A DNA stretch of 64,000 nucleotides, from assembly GCF_001553645.1 (NCBI RefSeq), contig NZ_CP014231.1, forward strand, positions 1,488,001 to 1,552,000. The letters run 5' to 3'. The notes below the pieces were generated by a model. That model saw only the letters and a list, made by a program, of their open reading frames with translations, ran no database searches and was not told the DNA's origin. Of this stretch, positions 1-6,777 are shown piece by piece; the stretch's first letter is position 1, and the number at the start of each line of letters is the position of its first letter. The position numbers were made by a program, and so were the translations under genes. The DNA comes from Leptotrichia sp. oral taxon 847 (GTDB lineage: Bacteria; Fusobacteriota; Fusobacteriia; Fusobacteriales; Leptotrichiaceae).

Positions 1-732
1 AGTAATGCTGATTTTGGTATAATTTTTGATGCCGACGGGGACAGAAGCGCGTTTATTGATAAAAGTGGAAGGGAAATTAACAGAAATAGACTAATAGCAT
101 TAGTAAGCGATATTTTGTTAAAGCAGAAACCAAATGGAATAATTGTAACAGATTCGATAACTTCTACAGAACTTACAAAATTTATCGAAAGTAGAAATGG
201 AATTCATCACAGATTTAAAAGAGGTTATAAAAATGTAATTAATGAAGCGAAAAGATTAAATGCAGAAGGTAAATATTCACCACTTGCAATAGAAACTTCA
301 GGACACGCGGCGCTTATTAATAATTATTTTTTGGATGACGGAGCTTATATGGCGGCACTTCTTTTAATTCAGCTGGTTCAGAGCAAAAAAGAAAATATTG
401 ATTTTACAGCTGTTTTAAATGAATTGGGAGAGCCAGCGGAAGAAAAGGAACTTCGAATAAAAATTGAAGACGACAACTTTCGTGAACTAGGAAATAAAAT
501 ATTAAAAGATTTGGAAGAATATGTAAAAACTATAAAAAATTGGGAAAAAGTTGAGCCAAATTATGAAGGCGTGCGTGTAAATGTGGATAAAGACAATTGG
601 TTTTTGATAAGAATGTCGCTGTATGAACCATTATTTTGTATAAATATTGAAACTAGTGAAGTTGGAAAACTTTCTAAAATTTTAAAAGAAATTTACAAAT
701 TCTTGGGAAAATACAAACAAGTGAAAATTTAA
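1..732 (+). CDS. Phosphomannomutase/phosphoglucomutase family protein, C-terminal part (start lies outside the window)
   Basis: The reading frame is open from base 1, so the gene enters from the left edge. The first residues include DADGDR (bases 28-45), the metal-binding loop of alpha-D-phosphohexomutases, which isomerise hexose 1- and 6-phosphates in the cytosol. The usual C-terminal phosphate loop RPSGTEP is here RMSLYEP, a form seen in a divergent phosphomannomutase branch, followed by a short alpha/beta end. The catalytic serine domain is not in the window, so substrate choice (mannose or glucose) cannot be judged. A second, full-length phosphohexomutase lies at 12862. holB follows closely on the same strand. 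Confidence 0.85.
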   Translation, partial: SNADFGIIFDADGDRSAFIDKSGREINRNRLIALVSDILLKQKPNGIIVTDSITSTELTKFIESRNGIHHRFKRGYKNVINEAKRLNAEGKYSPLAIETSGHAALINNYFLDDGAYMAALLLIQLVQSKKENIDFTAVLNELGEPAEEKELRIKIEDDNFRELGNKILKDLEEYVKTIKNWEKVEPNYEGVRVNVDKDNWFLIRMSLYEPLFCINIETSEVGKLSKILKEIYKFLGKYKQVKI

Positions 733-774
733 AGTTTAGTGTAATTTTTTGCTGTTAAAATGGAGAAGTATAGA

Positions 775-1740
775 ATGAAAAGTGATGAAATTATAAAAAG
801 ATTTGAAAATGAGATAAAAACTGGAAAAGTGAGTGCAAGTTATCTTTTTTATGGTGATAAAAGAGTTGATTTACTAAATTATGCCTTAATTTTTTCAAAA
901 ATGGTGCTGACTCAAAATGTAGAAAACGAAGAGCAAAAACTGAAAATTGAAAGGCAAATTGATAATTTGGTCCATCCCGATGTTGAAATTATTAATAAAA
1001 ATAATGGAAATATAAAAATTGATGAAGTTAGGGAAATTATTTATGAAACGATTGAATCTTCTTTTAGTTCATTGAAAAAAATATTTATCATTTGTGGCAT
1101 AGAAAATATAAGAAAAGAATCAGCAAATGCTTTGTTAAAAACGATTGAAGAACCACCTAAGGATGTTTATTTTATCCTTTTATCACGAACATTAAATATA
1201 ATTCCAACGATAAAATCTCGTGCAATAAAATTTCATCTGGAAAGTTCCAGTAGCTTTGAACTTAAAATTGATAAAAAAACTTATGATTTTTTTGACGGAA
1301 ATGAAAATGATATAAAATTGTTTAAAAAAAATTATCTAGAAAAAAATATAACTCTTGAAAACGTTTCTTTTAAAATAAAAACAGTTGAAGATATTTTAAA
1401 AAATATTTCTGAAATGCAAAATTATTTGTTTTACAATTTAGAAAATGGAAATTATTTGGATTTAGTGATAAAGTACAACAAGAGTATTGAGTTTTTAGTA
1501 ACAAAAGTAAAATTTTGGGATATGGAAAATATATATTTTATGCTAAATGAACTTGAAATTGAAGTCAAAAAAAATAAGCAGTTTTTGATAAACTTTTTGG
1601 CCAAAATAATTATTAATGCAAAAGTTATGTTAAATAGCGAAAATTTAAAAAAATTAATAGAAATAAAAAATAGTGTAAGAAACAATGTAAATGTCAGAAG
1701 TATTTTATTTAATTTTTTTAACATATTGTACGACGTTTAA
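775..1740 (+). CDS. holB: DNA polymerase III subunit delta' (clamp loader)
   Basis: This is the clamp-loader subunit that helps load the beta clamp during replication. The clearest signature is ANALLKTIEEPP at about residues 117-128, followed by a ...SRAIKFH segment (the sensor region), and HPDVEII earlier. The ATP-binding loop is degenerate (YGDKRVD in place of GxxxxGKT), as expected for a non-hydrolysing delta' subunit, and the four zinc-finger cysteines of many delta' proteins are absent. An ATG at 760 is in frame, but GGAGAAG at 762-768 sits six bases before the ATG at 775, so 775 is preferred (321 residues). Confidence 0.85.
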   Translation: MKSDEIIKRFENEIKTGKVSASYLFYGDKRVDLLNYALIFSKMVLTQNVENEEQKLKIERQIDNLVHPDVEIINKNNGNIKIDEVREIIYETIESSFSSLKKIFIICGIENIRKESANALLKTIEEPPKDVYFILLSRTLNIIPTIKSRAIKFHLESSSSFELKIDKKTYDFFDGNENDIKLFKKNYLEKNITLENVSFKIKTVEDILKNISEMQNYLFYNLENGNYLDLVIKYNKSIEFLVTKVKFWDMENIYFMLNELEIEVKKNKQFLINFLAKIIINAKVMLNSENLKKLIEIKNSVRNNVNVRSILFNFFNILYDV

Positions 1741-1751
1741 AAAAGGAAAGG

Positions 1752-1793
1752 AAAATCCTCTCACAATCTTAACAAATTGAGAGGATTTTTTTT
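1752..1793 (+). terminator. Rho-independent terminator after holB
   Basis: The arms AATCCTCTCA and TGAGAGGATT form a 10-bp stem with a loop of about 14 bases, followed by eight T. It lies between convergent genes (holB and the HAD phosphatase). The reverse strand has a weaker T-rich tail, so it may act in both directions. Confidence 0.85.
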
Positions 1794-1797
1794 GAAG

Positions 1798-2613
1798 TTA
1801 AGAGTTAAAAAATTTATCAATTACAGTTTTTAGTGCATGTTCATTATTTGAAGTAGAAATAAATTTTGATAAATCTTTTATTTCTTTAGCTGCATTTGCC
1901 ACAGCAACAGGCATTCCTACAGTTTCTAAAAGTGGTCTATCATTTCCACTATCTCCAACCGCTATCATTTCTTCAGTTTTAATTTGCAAAATTTTCCCAA
2001 GTCTGGTCAAAGTTTTCCCTTTACTCACATTTTTGTTTGCAATTTCCAAAAAAATAGGCTTTGAAGTTGCTATAAAATAGTCATTTCCATAAAGTTCTTT
2101 CATATATTTTTCGGCATTTTTTACAAGTTTGGGGTCCCCCACAATCATACATTTTGCAGTTTTTGTAATACCAAATGACTCAAGTTCTTTTAATGTGTTA
2201 AATTTTTGAAATTTCATTTTACAAAGTCTGGCTTCGACTAATGCTTCAGCTGCTTCATTTGTCGCAAAAACAGTGTCATCTCGGTATAGTAACATAGTTA
2301 AATTTAATTTTTTTGAAGCATTGTAAATAATTTCTATGTCTTTTTTTTCAAGTCCTTGTTGAAAAACTAATTCATTATTTTTAAAATTAATTAATTCGCC
2401 GCCATTAAAAGCCAAAATATATCCTCCAAATTTATCCATTTGAAGTTTTTTTGCATATTCAAACATGGCAAAGCTGGGTCTTCCACTTGCAAGTACAAAT
2501 GTTACTCCTTTTTTTTGGACATCCACAATAGATTTTTCGTTTTCAATTGATATTTCTTGAGCTTCATTTAATAAAGTGTCATCCATATCAGTTGCAATTA
2601 ATTTATAATTCAT
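1798..2613 (-). CDS. Cof-type HAD-superfamily phosphatase
   Basis: A 271-residue cytosolic haloacid-dehalogenase phosphatase of the Cof/YidA type. Motif I is DMDDT at residues 9-13 (nucleophile and acid/base aspartates), motif II is LASGRP near 41-46, the motif III lysine lies in KNVSKGKTL near 195, and motif IV is GDSGNDRPLL near 222. The region between motifs II and III is the C2B cap that sets substrate choice. Such enzymes act on sugar phosphates, phosphorylated cofactors or flavin precursors; the substrate cannot be read from sequence. Start ATG at 2613 follows AAAGGAG. It stands alone, convergent with holB. Confidence 0.85.
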   Translation of the reverse strand: MNYKLIATDMDDTLLNEAQEISIENEKSIVDVQKKGVTFVLASGRPSFAMFEYAKKLQMDKFGGYILAFNGGELINFKNNELVFQQGLEKKDIEIIYNASKKLNLTMLLYRDDTVFATNEAAEALVEARLCKMKFQKFNTLKELESFGITKTAKCMIVGDPKLVKNAEKYMKELYGNDYFIATSKPIFLEIANKNVSKGKTLTRLGKILQIKTEEMIAVGDSGNDRPLLETVGMPVAVANAAKEIKDLSKFISTSNNEHALKTVIDKFFNS

Positions 2614-2730
2614 AACTAACTCCTTTGAAAAAAATAAATTTTGTTAAGAAAGAAAACATAACTAATAAAATTATACCAAAAAAGGTTTTGAAAAGCAATA
2701 AGGTTATTTTTTTAGATAAACTATAATAAA

Positions 2731-2769
2731 AAAAGTTCTTTTTAAATTTTAAATTTAAAAAGAACTTTC
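2731..2769 (-). terminator. Terminator of the barrel gene at 2790-3449
   Basis: On the minus strand a long near-perfect inverted repeat (AAAGTTCTTTTTAAATTT and its complement) is followed by a T tract, just past the stop of the outer-membrane protein gene. Confidence 0.8.
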
Positions 2770-2789
2770 AAAAGACTGATTAAGAACGA

Positions 2790-3449
2790 TTAGTTTTTCA
2801 AAGAGTAACCAACACTTAATGTTAACATTCTGTGATTTAAAGTATCTTTACTTGATGTTTCAAGTTTATTTCCTGCTGCATCGTTGTAGCTGTAGTTGTA
2901 TTTAGCTCTTAATGTATTTGTGTTGTATGACAAATCAGCAACGAAGTTATTATATTCAATTCCAGCTCCTACTCCGTAATAGAATCCGTGTTTGAATTTC
3001 ATTTCAGCAGTTTCATCTACACCAGGTGTATTGATTTTTTGGAATTGAACTTTTCCTGAGTTTACTGCAAATCCTAAGTTAGCTTTTACATAAGGTGTTA
3101 CAGCTGAATCGTTTCTGAAGTTGTATCTTGCAGTTCCGTAAATAGGTACAGAGTGTAATCCTTTCATAGAAACGTCAGTATTATTTTTATTAACTTCAAC
3201 TTTTTTATCAGTTAAGTTATTGTATTTGTAAGAAAGTCCAGCTCCTAAATCAAAATTATTTGTTAGTTCTCTTCTGTATTCGAATGAAACTTCTGGACCA
3301 GTTTTTAATACATCTTTTCTGATTTTATATTCTTTATCAGTGTCTTTTGCTCTGTTGTATAAGTCCCAACCTGCTCTAAATTCATAAACATTTCCTTGAG
3401 CCATTGCAACTGACCCAGCTAATGATAATAATACTAAGATCTTTTTCAT
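2790..3449 (-). CDS. Outer-membrane beta-barrel protein (OmpA/opacity-like)
   Basis: A 219-residue secreted protein. The first ~18 residues (MKKILVLLSLAGSVAMAQ) are a signal peptide ending AMA. The rest alternates polar and hydrophobic residues with many Tyr/Asn, and repeats strand-turn units such as YGVGAGIEYNNFVADLSY, with a C-terminal LTLSVGYSLKN, typical of eight-stranded barrels recognised by the BAM complex. It is a divergent paralogue of the gene at 3788, sharing SVPIYGTARY/SVPVYGTAKY, YYGVGAGIEYNNF/YYGVGGGVNYNNF and VTPYVKANLG/VKPYVKGDLG. The two genes diverge from a shared ~340-bp region. Start ATG follows AGAAGGAG. Role (porin, adhesin or structural) is unknown. Confidence 0.8.
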   Translation of the reverse strand: MKKILVLLSLAGSVAMAQGNVYEFRAGWDLYNRAKDTDKEYKIRKDVLKTGPEVSFEYRRELTNNFDLGAGLSYKYNNLTDKKVEVNKNNTDVSMKGLHSVPIYGTARYNFRNDSAVTPYVKANLGFAVNSGKVQFQKINTPGVDETAEMKFKHGFYYGVGAGIEYNNFVADLSYNTNTLRAKYNYSYNDAAGNKLETSSKDTLNHRMLTLSVGYSLKN

Positions 3450-3645
3450 TTTTTTCTCCTTCTAATATATTATGTTTTACAAATTTCAACGTTAGTATAG
3501 CATAATTTGGATGAAAAAGCAAGTCAAATTTTCCTAAAATTAATTTGCTTTAAATGTTTTTTTATTTATTTTATTTTAGCTGAAATTTAGACACTTTTAA
3601 TCAAATGAACTTTTTTTTTTCTAATGGAAAAATATTTTTAAAAAA

Positions 3646-3663
3646 ATTGACTTATAAGTCAAT
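3646..3663. promoter_or_regulatory. Perfect 18-bp palindrome, candidate TetR operator
   Basis: ATTGACTTATAAGTCAAT is an exact palindrome and contains the -35 hexamer TTGACT of the promoter at 3647-3674. Its core TGAC-N6-GTCA matches, with the same spacing, the palindrome at 30072-30085 in front of the TetR gene, which suggests that the same repressor binds both. Confidence 0.55.
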
Positions 3664-3674
3664 TACTGTATAAT
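3647..3674 (+). promoter_or_regulatory. Sigma-70-type promoter of the barrel gene at 3788
   Basis: TTGACT (3647-3652), a 16-bp spacer, then a perfect TATAAT (3669-3674). Transcription would begin near 3681 and give a 5' leader of about 107 bases. Confidence 0.7.
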
Positions 3675-3682
3675 GACCTTAA

Positions 3683-3762
3683 GTTCAAGGGAGGAAGATT
3701 TCTTGAACGAATCTAAAAAAAGCGGAAGACTCTATGTATAGTATGATGATTTAGAGTTTATC
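3683..3762 (+). promoter_or_regulatory. Structured 5' leader with a possible 12-codon leader ORF
   Basis: GTTCAAG (3683-3689) and CTTGAAC form a 7-bp hairpin whose loop carries GGAGGA. Eight bases after that Shine-Dalgarno, a TTG at 3703 opens MNESKKSGRLYV and stops at TAG (3739-3741). A second pairing, ACTCTA with TAGAGT, lies just downstream. This may be a translated leader or a regulatory fold for the barrel gene; the TTG start is only inferred. Confidence 0.35.
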
Positions 3763-3787
3763 CAAAAAGAAAGAAAAGGTGTTTACT

Positions 3788-4360
3788 ATGAAAAGAACAT
3801 TTATTGGATTATTTTTGGTTTTAGGTTTGGCTTCGTTTGCAGCAAACGCAGGAAAAGTTGAAGTAAAAGGCGCTTATGATTTAGGTGGAAAATATCATTA
3901 TGATAATAGTTCAGAAAAAGCAAAAGCTACAGCTGGAGAAGTAGGTGCAGAATACAGATATGAAGTAACTCCAGGATTGGAAGTAGGAGCAGGAACTGCT
4001 TATCAATGGCACAAAAAAGTAAAGGCTAGAAACTCAAGAGATGAAAATTATGAAAATTATAATTCAGTACCAGTTTATGGAACTGCAAAATATACTTTTG
4101 CTACTCCAACAACTGTAAAACCTTATGTAAAAGGTGATTTGGGATATTCAGCAAATACTGGAAACATTGATGATTATAAAGCTAAAAATGGGCTTTACTA
4201 CGGAGTTGGTGGTGGAGTAAATTACAACAACTTTAATGCGGAAGTTATGTACAAAGAAAATCAAGGTGAATACAAAAATAACAACACTGGAGATAAAACA
4301 GATGCAAACTATAAAAGAGTATCTTTAGGCGTAGGTTATAATTTTAATCTAGGATACTAA
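3788..4360 (+). CDS. Outer-membrane beta-barrel protein, paralogue of 2790-3449
   Basis: A 190-residue exported protein with a signal peptide (MKRTFIGLFLVLGLASFAANA, about 21 residues) and an OmpA-like barrel rich in Gly, Tyr and Asn. The C-terminus, VSLGVGYNFNLGY, resembles a barrel-closing strand. A GTG at 3779 is in frame, but AAAGG ends there and lies eight bases before the ATG at 3788, so 3788 is the start. It has a strong promoter overlapping a palindromic operator, and an unusual leader. Because the matching operator occurs at the TetR gene of the efflux operon, this barrel may respond to the same signal. Function is otherwise unknown. Confidence 0.8.
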   Translation: MKRTFIGLFLVLGLASFAANAGKVEVKGAYDLGGKYHYDNSSEKAKATAGEVGAEYRYEVTPGLEVGAGTAYQWHKKVKARNSRDENYENYNSVPVYGTAKYTFATPTTVKPYVKGDLGYSANTGNIDDYKAKNGLYYGVGGGVNYNNFNAEVMYKENQGEYKNNNTGDKTDANYKRVSLGVGYNFNLGY

Positions 4361-4436
4361 TGCCAACTAAACTTTAGTAACTAAGTAAAACAGCTAATAA
4401 CAAATAATTTTTTTGAAAACTCTTAAAAAAATAAAA

Positions 4437-4467
4437 AAACTATCACAAATTCGTGGTAGTTTTTTTT
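4437..4467 (+). terminator. Terminator after the barrel gene at 3788
   Basis: ACTATCAC and GTGGTAGT pair (one G-T pair) around a six-base loop, followed by eight T. Confidence 0.75.
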
Positions 4468-4468
4468 A

Positions 4469-4589
4469 CTAAATAACTTCGTCATCAGTAATGTTGGTAA
4501 TTTTATATTTGTGTTCGACAATTTGGATGGTGTGCAAAGTATTTGTCAAAATATTTCATAATTCCCTTTGTGTCATTAATGTTTGTCAT
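4469..4589 (-). pseudogene. Possible frameshifted remnant of a small gene
   Basis: An ATG at 4589 opens MTNINDTKGIMKYFDKYF followed by AHHPNCRTQI, then a stop at 4503. A neighbouring frame continues coding-like as HKYKITNITDDEVI to a TAG at 4469. The two pieces together look like the end of a broken gene, but no family is recognised. The rest of 4361-4688 holds only the terminator and an inverted repeat (TTTATGACA...TGTCATAAA, 4625-4668), which might end the transcript of the next minus-strand gene although it lacks a T tract. Confidence 0.25.
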
Positions 4590-4688
4590 TATTAACCAAA
4601 AAAAGAATTTTTTTCTTGTAGAGCTTTATGACAGTATTTTAAGCAGTTTTTTTATTTTTTGTCATAAAACAGCAATATTTATATCTTT

Positions 4689-5627
4689 TTAAATCATATT
4701 ATTATTTTCAAAAATTTCTTCTAAATTCTTACTACTTTTTTCAAACTCAGTTCCTTCCAAATATTTTTCCAAATAATCTTTATCTTTTGCAGTTTCTAAT
4801 TTTATTTTTTTTGCAATAAATGTATTTTCCATCTTTTTCAAATTTTCCTTTTTTAGAGCAGAATTTTTGATTTCTTCGTTTATCATCAAAATATTTAAAA
4901 AGAGTAAAGTTTCTTTTCGTTCATTATATTTTCTGATGGTATCAGGAACATCACTGTTTACAATGTTTTTTATATATTCCGAAACTGCTTTTTCAATTTT
5001 TCCAGTATTATAATATTTTCTTGCTTCTACAAGCGTGTAGGTTAAATTCATTGAATGAATGTCCTCATCAGCCAGTCCCAGCTCTTTTTTCACATTTTCA
5101 TCTTTCAATAAATTTAACACTTTTTTTATTTGTGCTTGCCTTTGTATTTTGTCTTTTGTTGTATAAATTTTTATCATTTCCAAAATCAGAGTATTTTTAT
5201 ATTTTTCTTTTAACTGAGAATAATATTCGTCGTATTTTTTTTGACTTCCATAACTTCGCGCGTAAACCATTTTAGCAAAAGTTTTCTCAAAGTCGTAAGG
5301 TGTGTATTTTACAAATAAATCCAAGTAATTTTTGTAATCTTTTCCAATTTTTGACTCATAAATTGTAATAATATTCTCAGCAGCAATATAATTTCTTTCA
5401 TCTTTTTTCAAAATATCTGAAAATCGTTGTAATATTTTCCCAATTACAACTTCATCAGTTTGAAAAGCCACAATGTCTCTTGCATCATAGTCAGCTTTTA
5501 CTGTTTCGTTAATAATTTCTTGATTAATTCCCAGTTTTTGTAAACTATTTTGTATCTTTTCTTCTCTTGTAAAAGAAAAACTTAAAATACTTAAAATCAA
5601 AAATTTTATCAAAATTATTTTTTTCAT
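4689..5627 (-). CDS. Exported helical protein of unknown function
   Basis: A 312-residue protein with a signal peptide (MKKIILIKFLILSILSFSF). The mature part is almost entirely helical and Lys/Glu/Tyr-rich, with TPR-like spacing of aromatic and small residues (YKNYLDLFVKY, FAKMVYARSYGSQKKYDEYY, EARKYYNTGKIEKAVSEYI). This suggests a periplasmic TPR-like scaffold, but no named family is recognised. An upstream in-frame ATG at 5648 exists; GGGAGA lies five bases before the ATG at 5627, and the signal peptide starts there, so 5627 is chosen. It is followed on its strand by non-coding DNA and preceded by ogt (about 20 bp away), perhaps co-transcribed. Confidence 0.65.
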   Translation of the reverse strand: MKKIILIKFLILSILSFSFTREEKIQNSLQKLGINQEIINETVKADYDARDIVAFQTDEVVIGKILQRFSDILKKDERNYIAAENIITIYESKIGKDYKNYLDLFVKYTPYDFEKTFAKMVYARSYGSQKKYDEYYSQLKEKYKNTLILEMIKIYTTKDKIQRQAQIKKVLNLLKDENVKKELGLADEDIHSMNLTYTLVEARKYYNTGKIEKAVSEYIKNIVNSDVPDTIRKYNERKETLLFLNILMINEEIKNSALKKENLKKMENTFIAKKIKLETAKDKDYLEKYLEGTEFEKSSKNLEEIFENNNMI

Positions 5628-5668
5628 CAAATTCTCCCTTTTTATCATTTAGATTTTTATTTATCAAA

Positions 5669-6166
5669 TTATTTTATTTGAACTCCTTCCAATTCTAACA
5701 AAAACTGCTTTATATGAAGTCCTCCACCATAACCAACCAATTTTCCATCCGCACCAATCACACGATGACACGGAATAAAAATAGCAATTTTATTTCGATT
5801 ATTTGCCATTCCAACTGCACGAACTGCTTGAGGATTGTTAATTTCAAGTGCAATATTTTTATAGGAACAAGTTTTTCCATATGGAATTTTTTCAAGAGCA
5901 TTCCAGACAGAAATTTGAAACGGCGTTCCTTGTTTTAAAAGCGGTAAATCAAAGTTTTTTCTTTCTCTTTTAAAATATTCAAAAAGTTGATTTTTTGCTT
6001 GTTTAATCAATTTCGTTTCACAAATTTTAAAATCATTATGTTTTTTAAAATCTTCAAAATCTGATTCCCAAATTAAATCTGTAATGTGAGAATCATTTTG
6101 AGTTGTGGCGATTCCAATTTTTCCAATTGGGGTATTTGTTTCATAAAAGTAGATATTTTTTTTCAT
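5669..6166 (-). CDS. ogt: Methylated-DNA--protein-cysteine methyltransferase
   Basis: The suicide repair enzyme that moves methyl groups from O6-methylguanine to its own cysteine. The active-site motif IPCHRVIG puts the acceptor Cys at residue 133. The helix-turn-helix that reads DNA (IPYGKTCSYKNIALEI...AVRAVGMANNRN) precedes it, and the YGGGLHIKQFLLELEG tail is typical. At 165 residues it is the usual size for Ogt without the Ada regulatory domain. It is upstream of, and probably co-transcribed with, the unknown exported protein. Confidence 0.93.
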   Translation of the reverse strand: MKKNIYFYETNTPIGKIGIATTQNDSHITDLIWESDFEDFKKHNDFKICETKLIKQAKNQLFEYFKRERKNFDLPLLKQGTPFQISVWNALEKIPYGKTCSYKNIALEINNPQAVRAVGMANNRNKIAIFIPCHRVIGADGKLVGYGGGLHIKQFLLELEGVQIK

Positions 6167-6186
6167 TGTTTTACCTCTTTATTTTT

Positions 6187-6672
6187 ATTTATGAATGATG
6201 GTTTAAAAATTTTAGGGGCAGATTTTTTAATTTCAAATTTTTTAGGTTATTCTTGATTACAAGATGTTATTTTGTTTAATATTATTTTTTTATTTTTTAC
6301 ATAAGGGGAAAGGACCGCCATTTCCCCTTATAATCCCCACGCTCGTCTAAGCATTTTTTTGAAGCAAAGCCGAAACTCACTTCGTTCAGACAGTCGTCTT
6401 TACTCCAAAAAAATCACGACACTTTTGTATGGTAGTAAAATTTAAACCGTCGGAGCATTTTTATGTGCTGACAAAACTGTTTGAGCACGATTAGTGCGAG
6501 TTTTTTGGCAGTGCATAAAAATGTCGAAGACTAGCCGGGGTGCAGGGGTGCGGCGATGAGCACTTCTGCTTAAAGAATAAAAAAATATTTTAGTAACTTT
6601 CTGGATTGAATGAAAAACTTAAAATAAGATTTTTTATTTACCCCTAACTATTTTACTCTGACATTTATGAAT
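6187..6672 (+). repeat. MITE-like element, copy 1 (element 6197-6662) with 10-bp target duplications
   Basis: A 466-bp non-coding element, flanked by the direct repeat ATTTATGAAT at 6187-6196 and 6663-6672. Its ends are imperfect terminal inverted repeats over about 22 bp: the left begins GATGGTTTAAAA and reaches TTAGGGG, and the complement of the right end begins GTCAGAGTAAAA and also reaches TTAGGGG. It has no open frame. Inside, arms CATTTTTATGTGCTGAC (from 6456) and GGCAGTGCATAAAAATG (to 6523) form a long imperfect hairpin. Full copies recur at 17739, 28013 and 44161. Its GC content is visibly higher than the surroundings. Confidence 0.85.
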
Positions 6673-6679
6673 AATTTTA

Positions 6680-6708
6680 TTGTTTTAAGTAAGTGAATAT
6701 ATTATAAT
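6680..6708 (+). promoter_or_regulatory. Candidate promoter of rarA
   Basis: TTGTTT, 17 bp, then TATAAT (6703-6708). It begins just after the right target duplication of the repeat, so the insertion left the promoter intact. Confidence 0.55.
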
Positions 6709-6777
6709 ATGAATTGTGAAAAAAGTAAATTAATTGATTTTTACAAAAGATACAAATTTAATAAAAGGAAGTAAAAA

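Noticed and set aside
1452-1724. Minus-strand open frame of 90 codons in holB
   Set aside because: It is antisense to a clear holB frame, with a Phe/Ile-rich composition typical of AT-rich antisense frames.
6197-6662. Possible CRISPR-like or rRNA-like repeat
   Set aside because: Copies are single, dispersed and flanked by target duplications; there are no spacers and no match to rRNA features.
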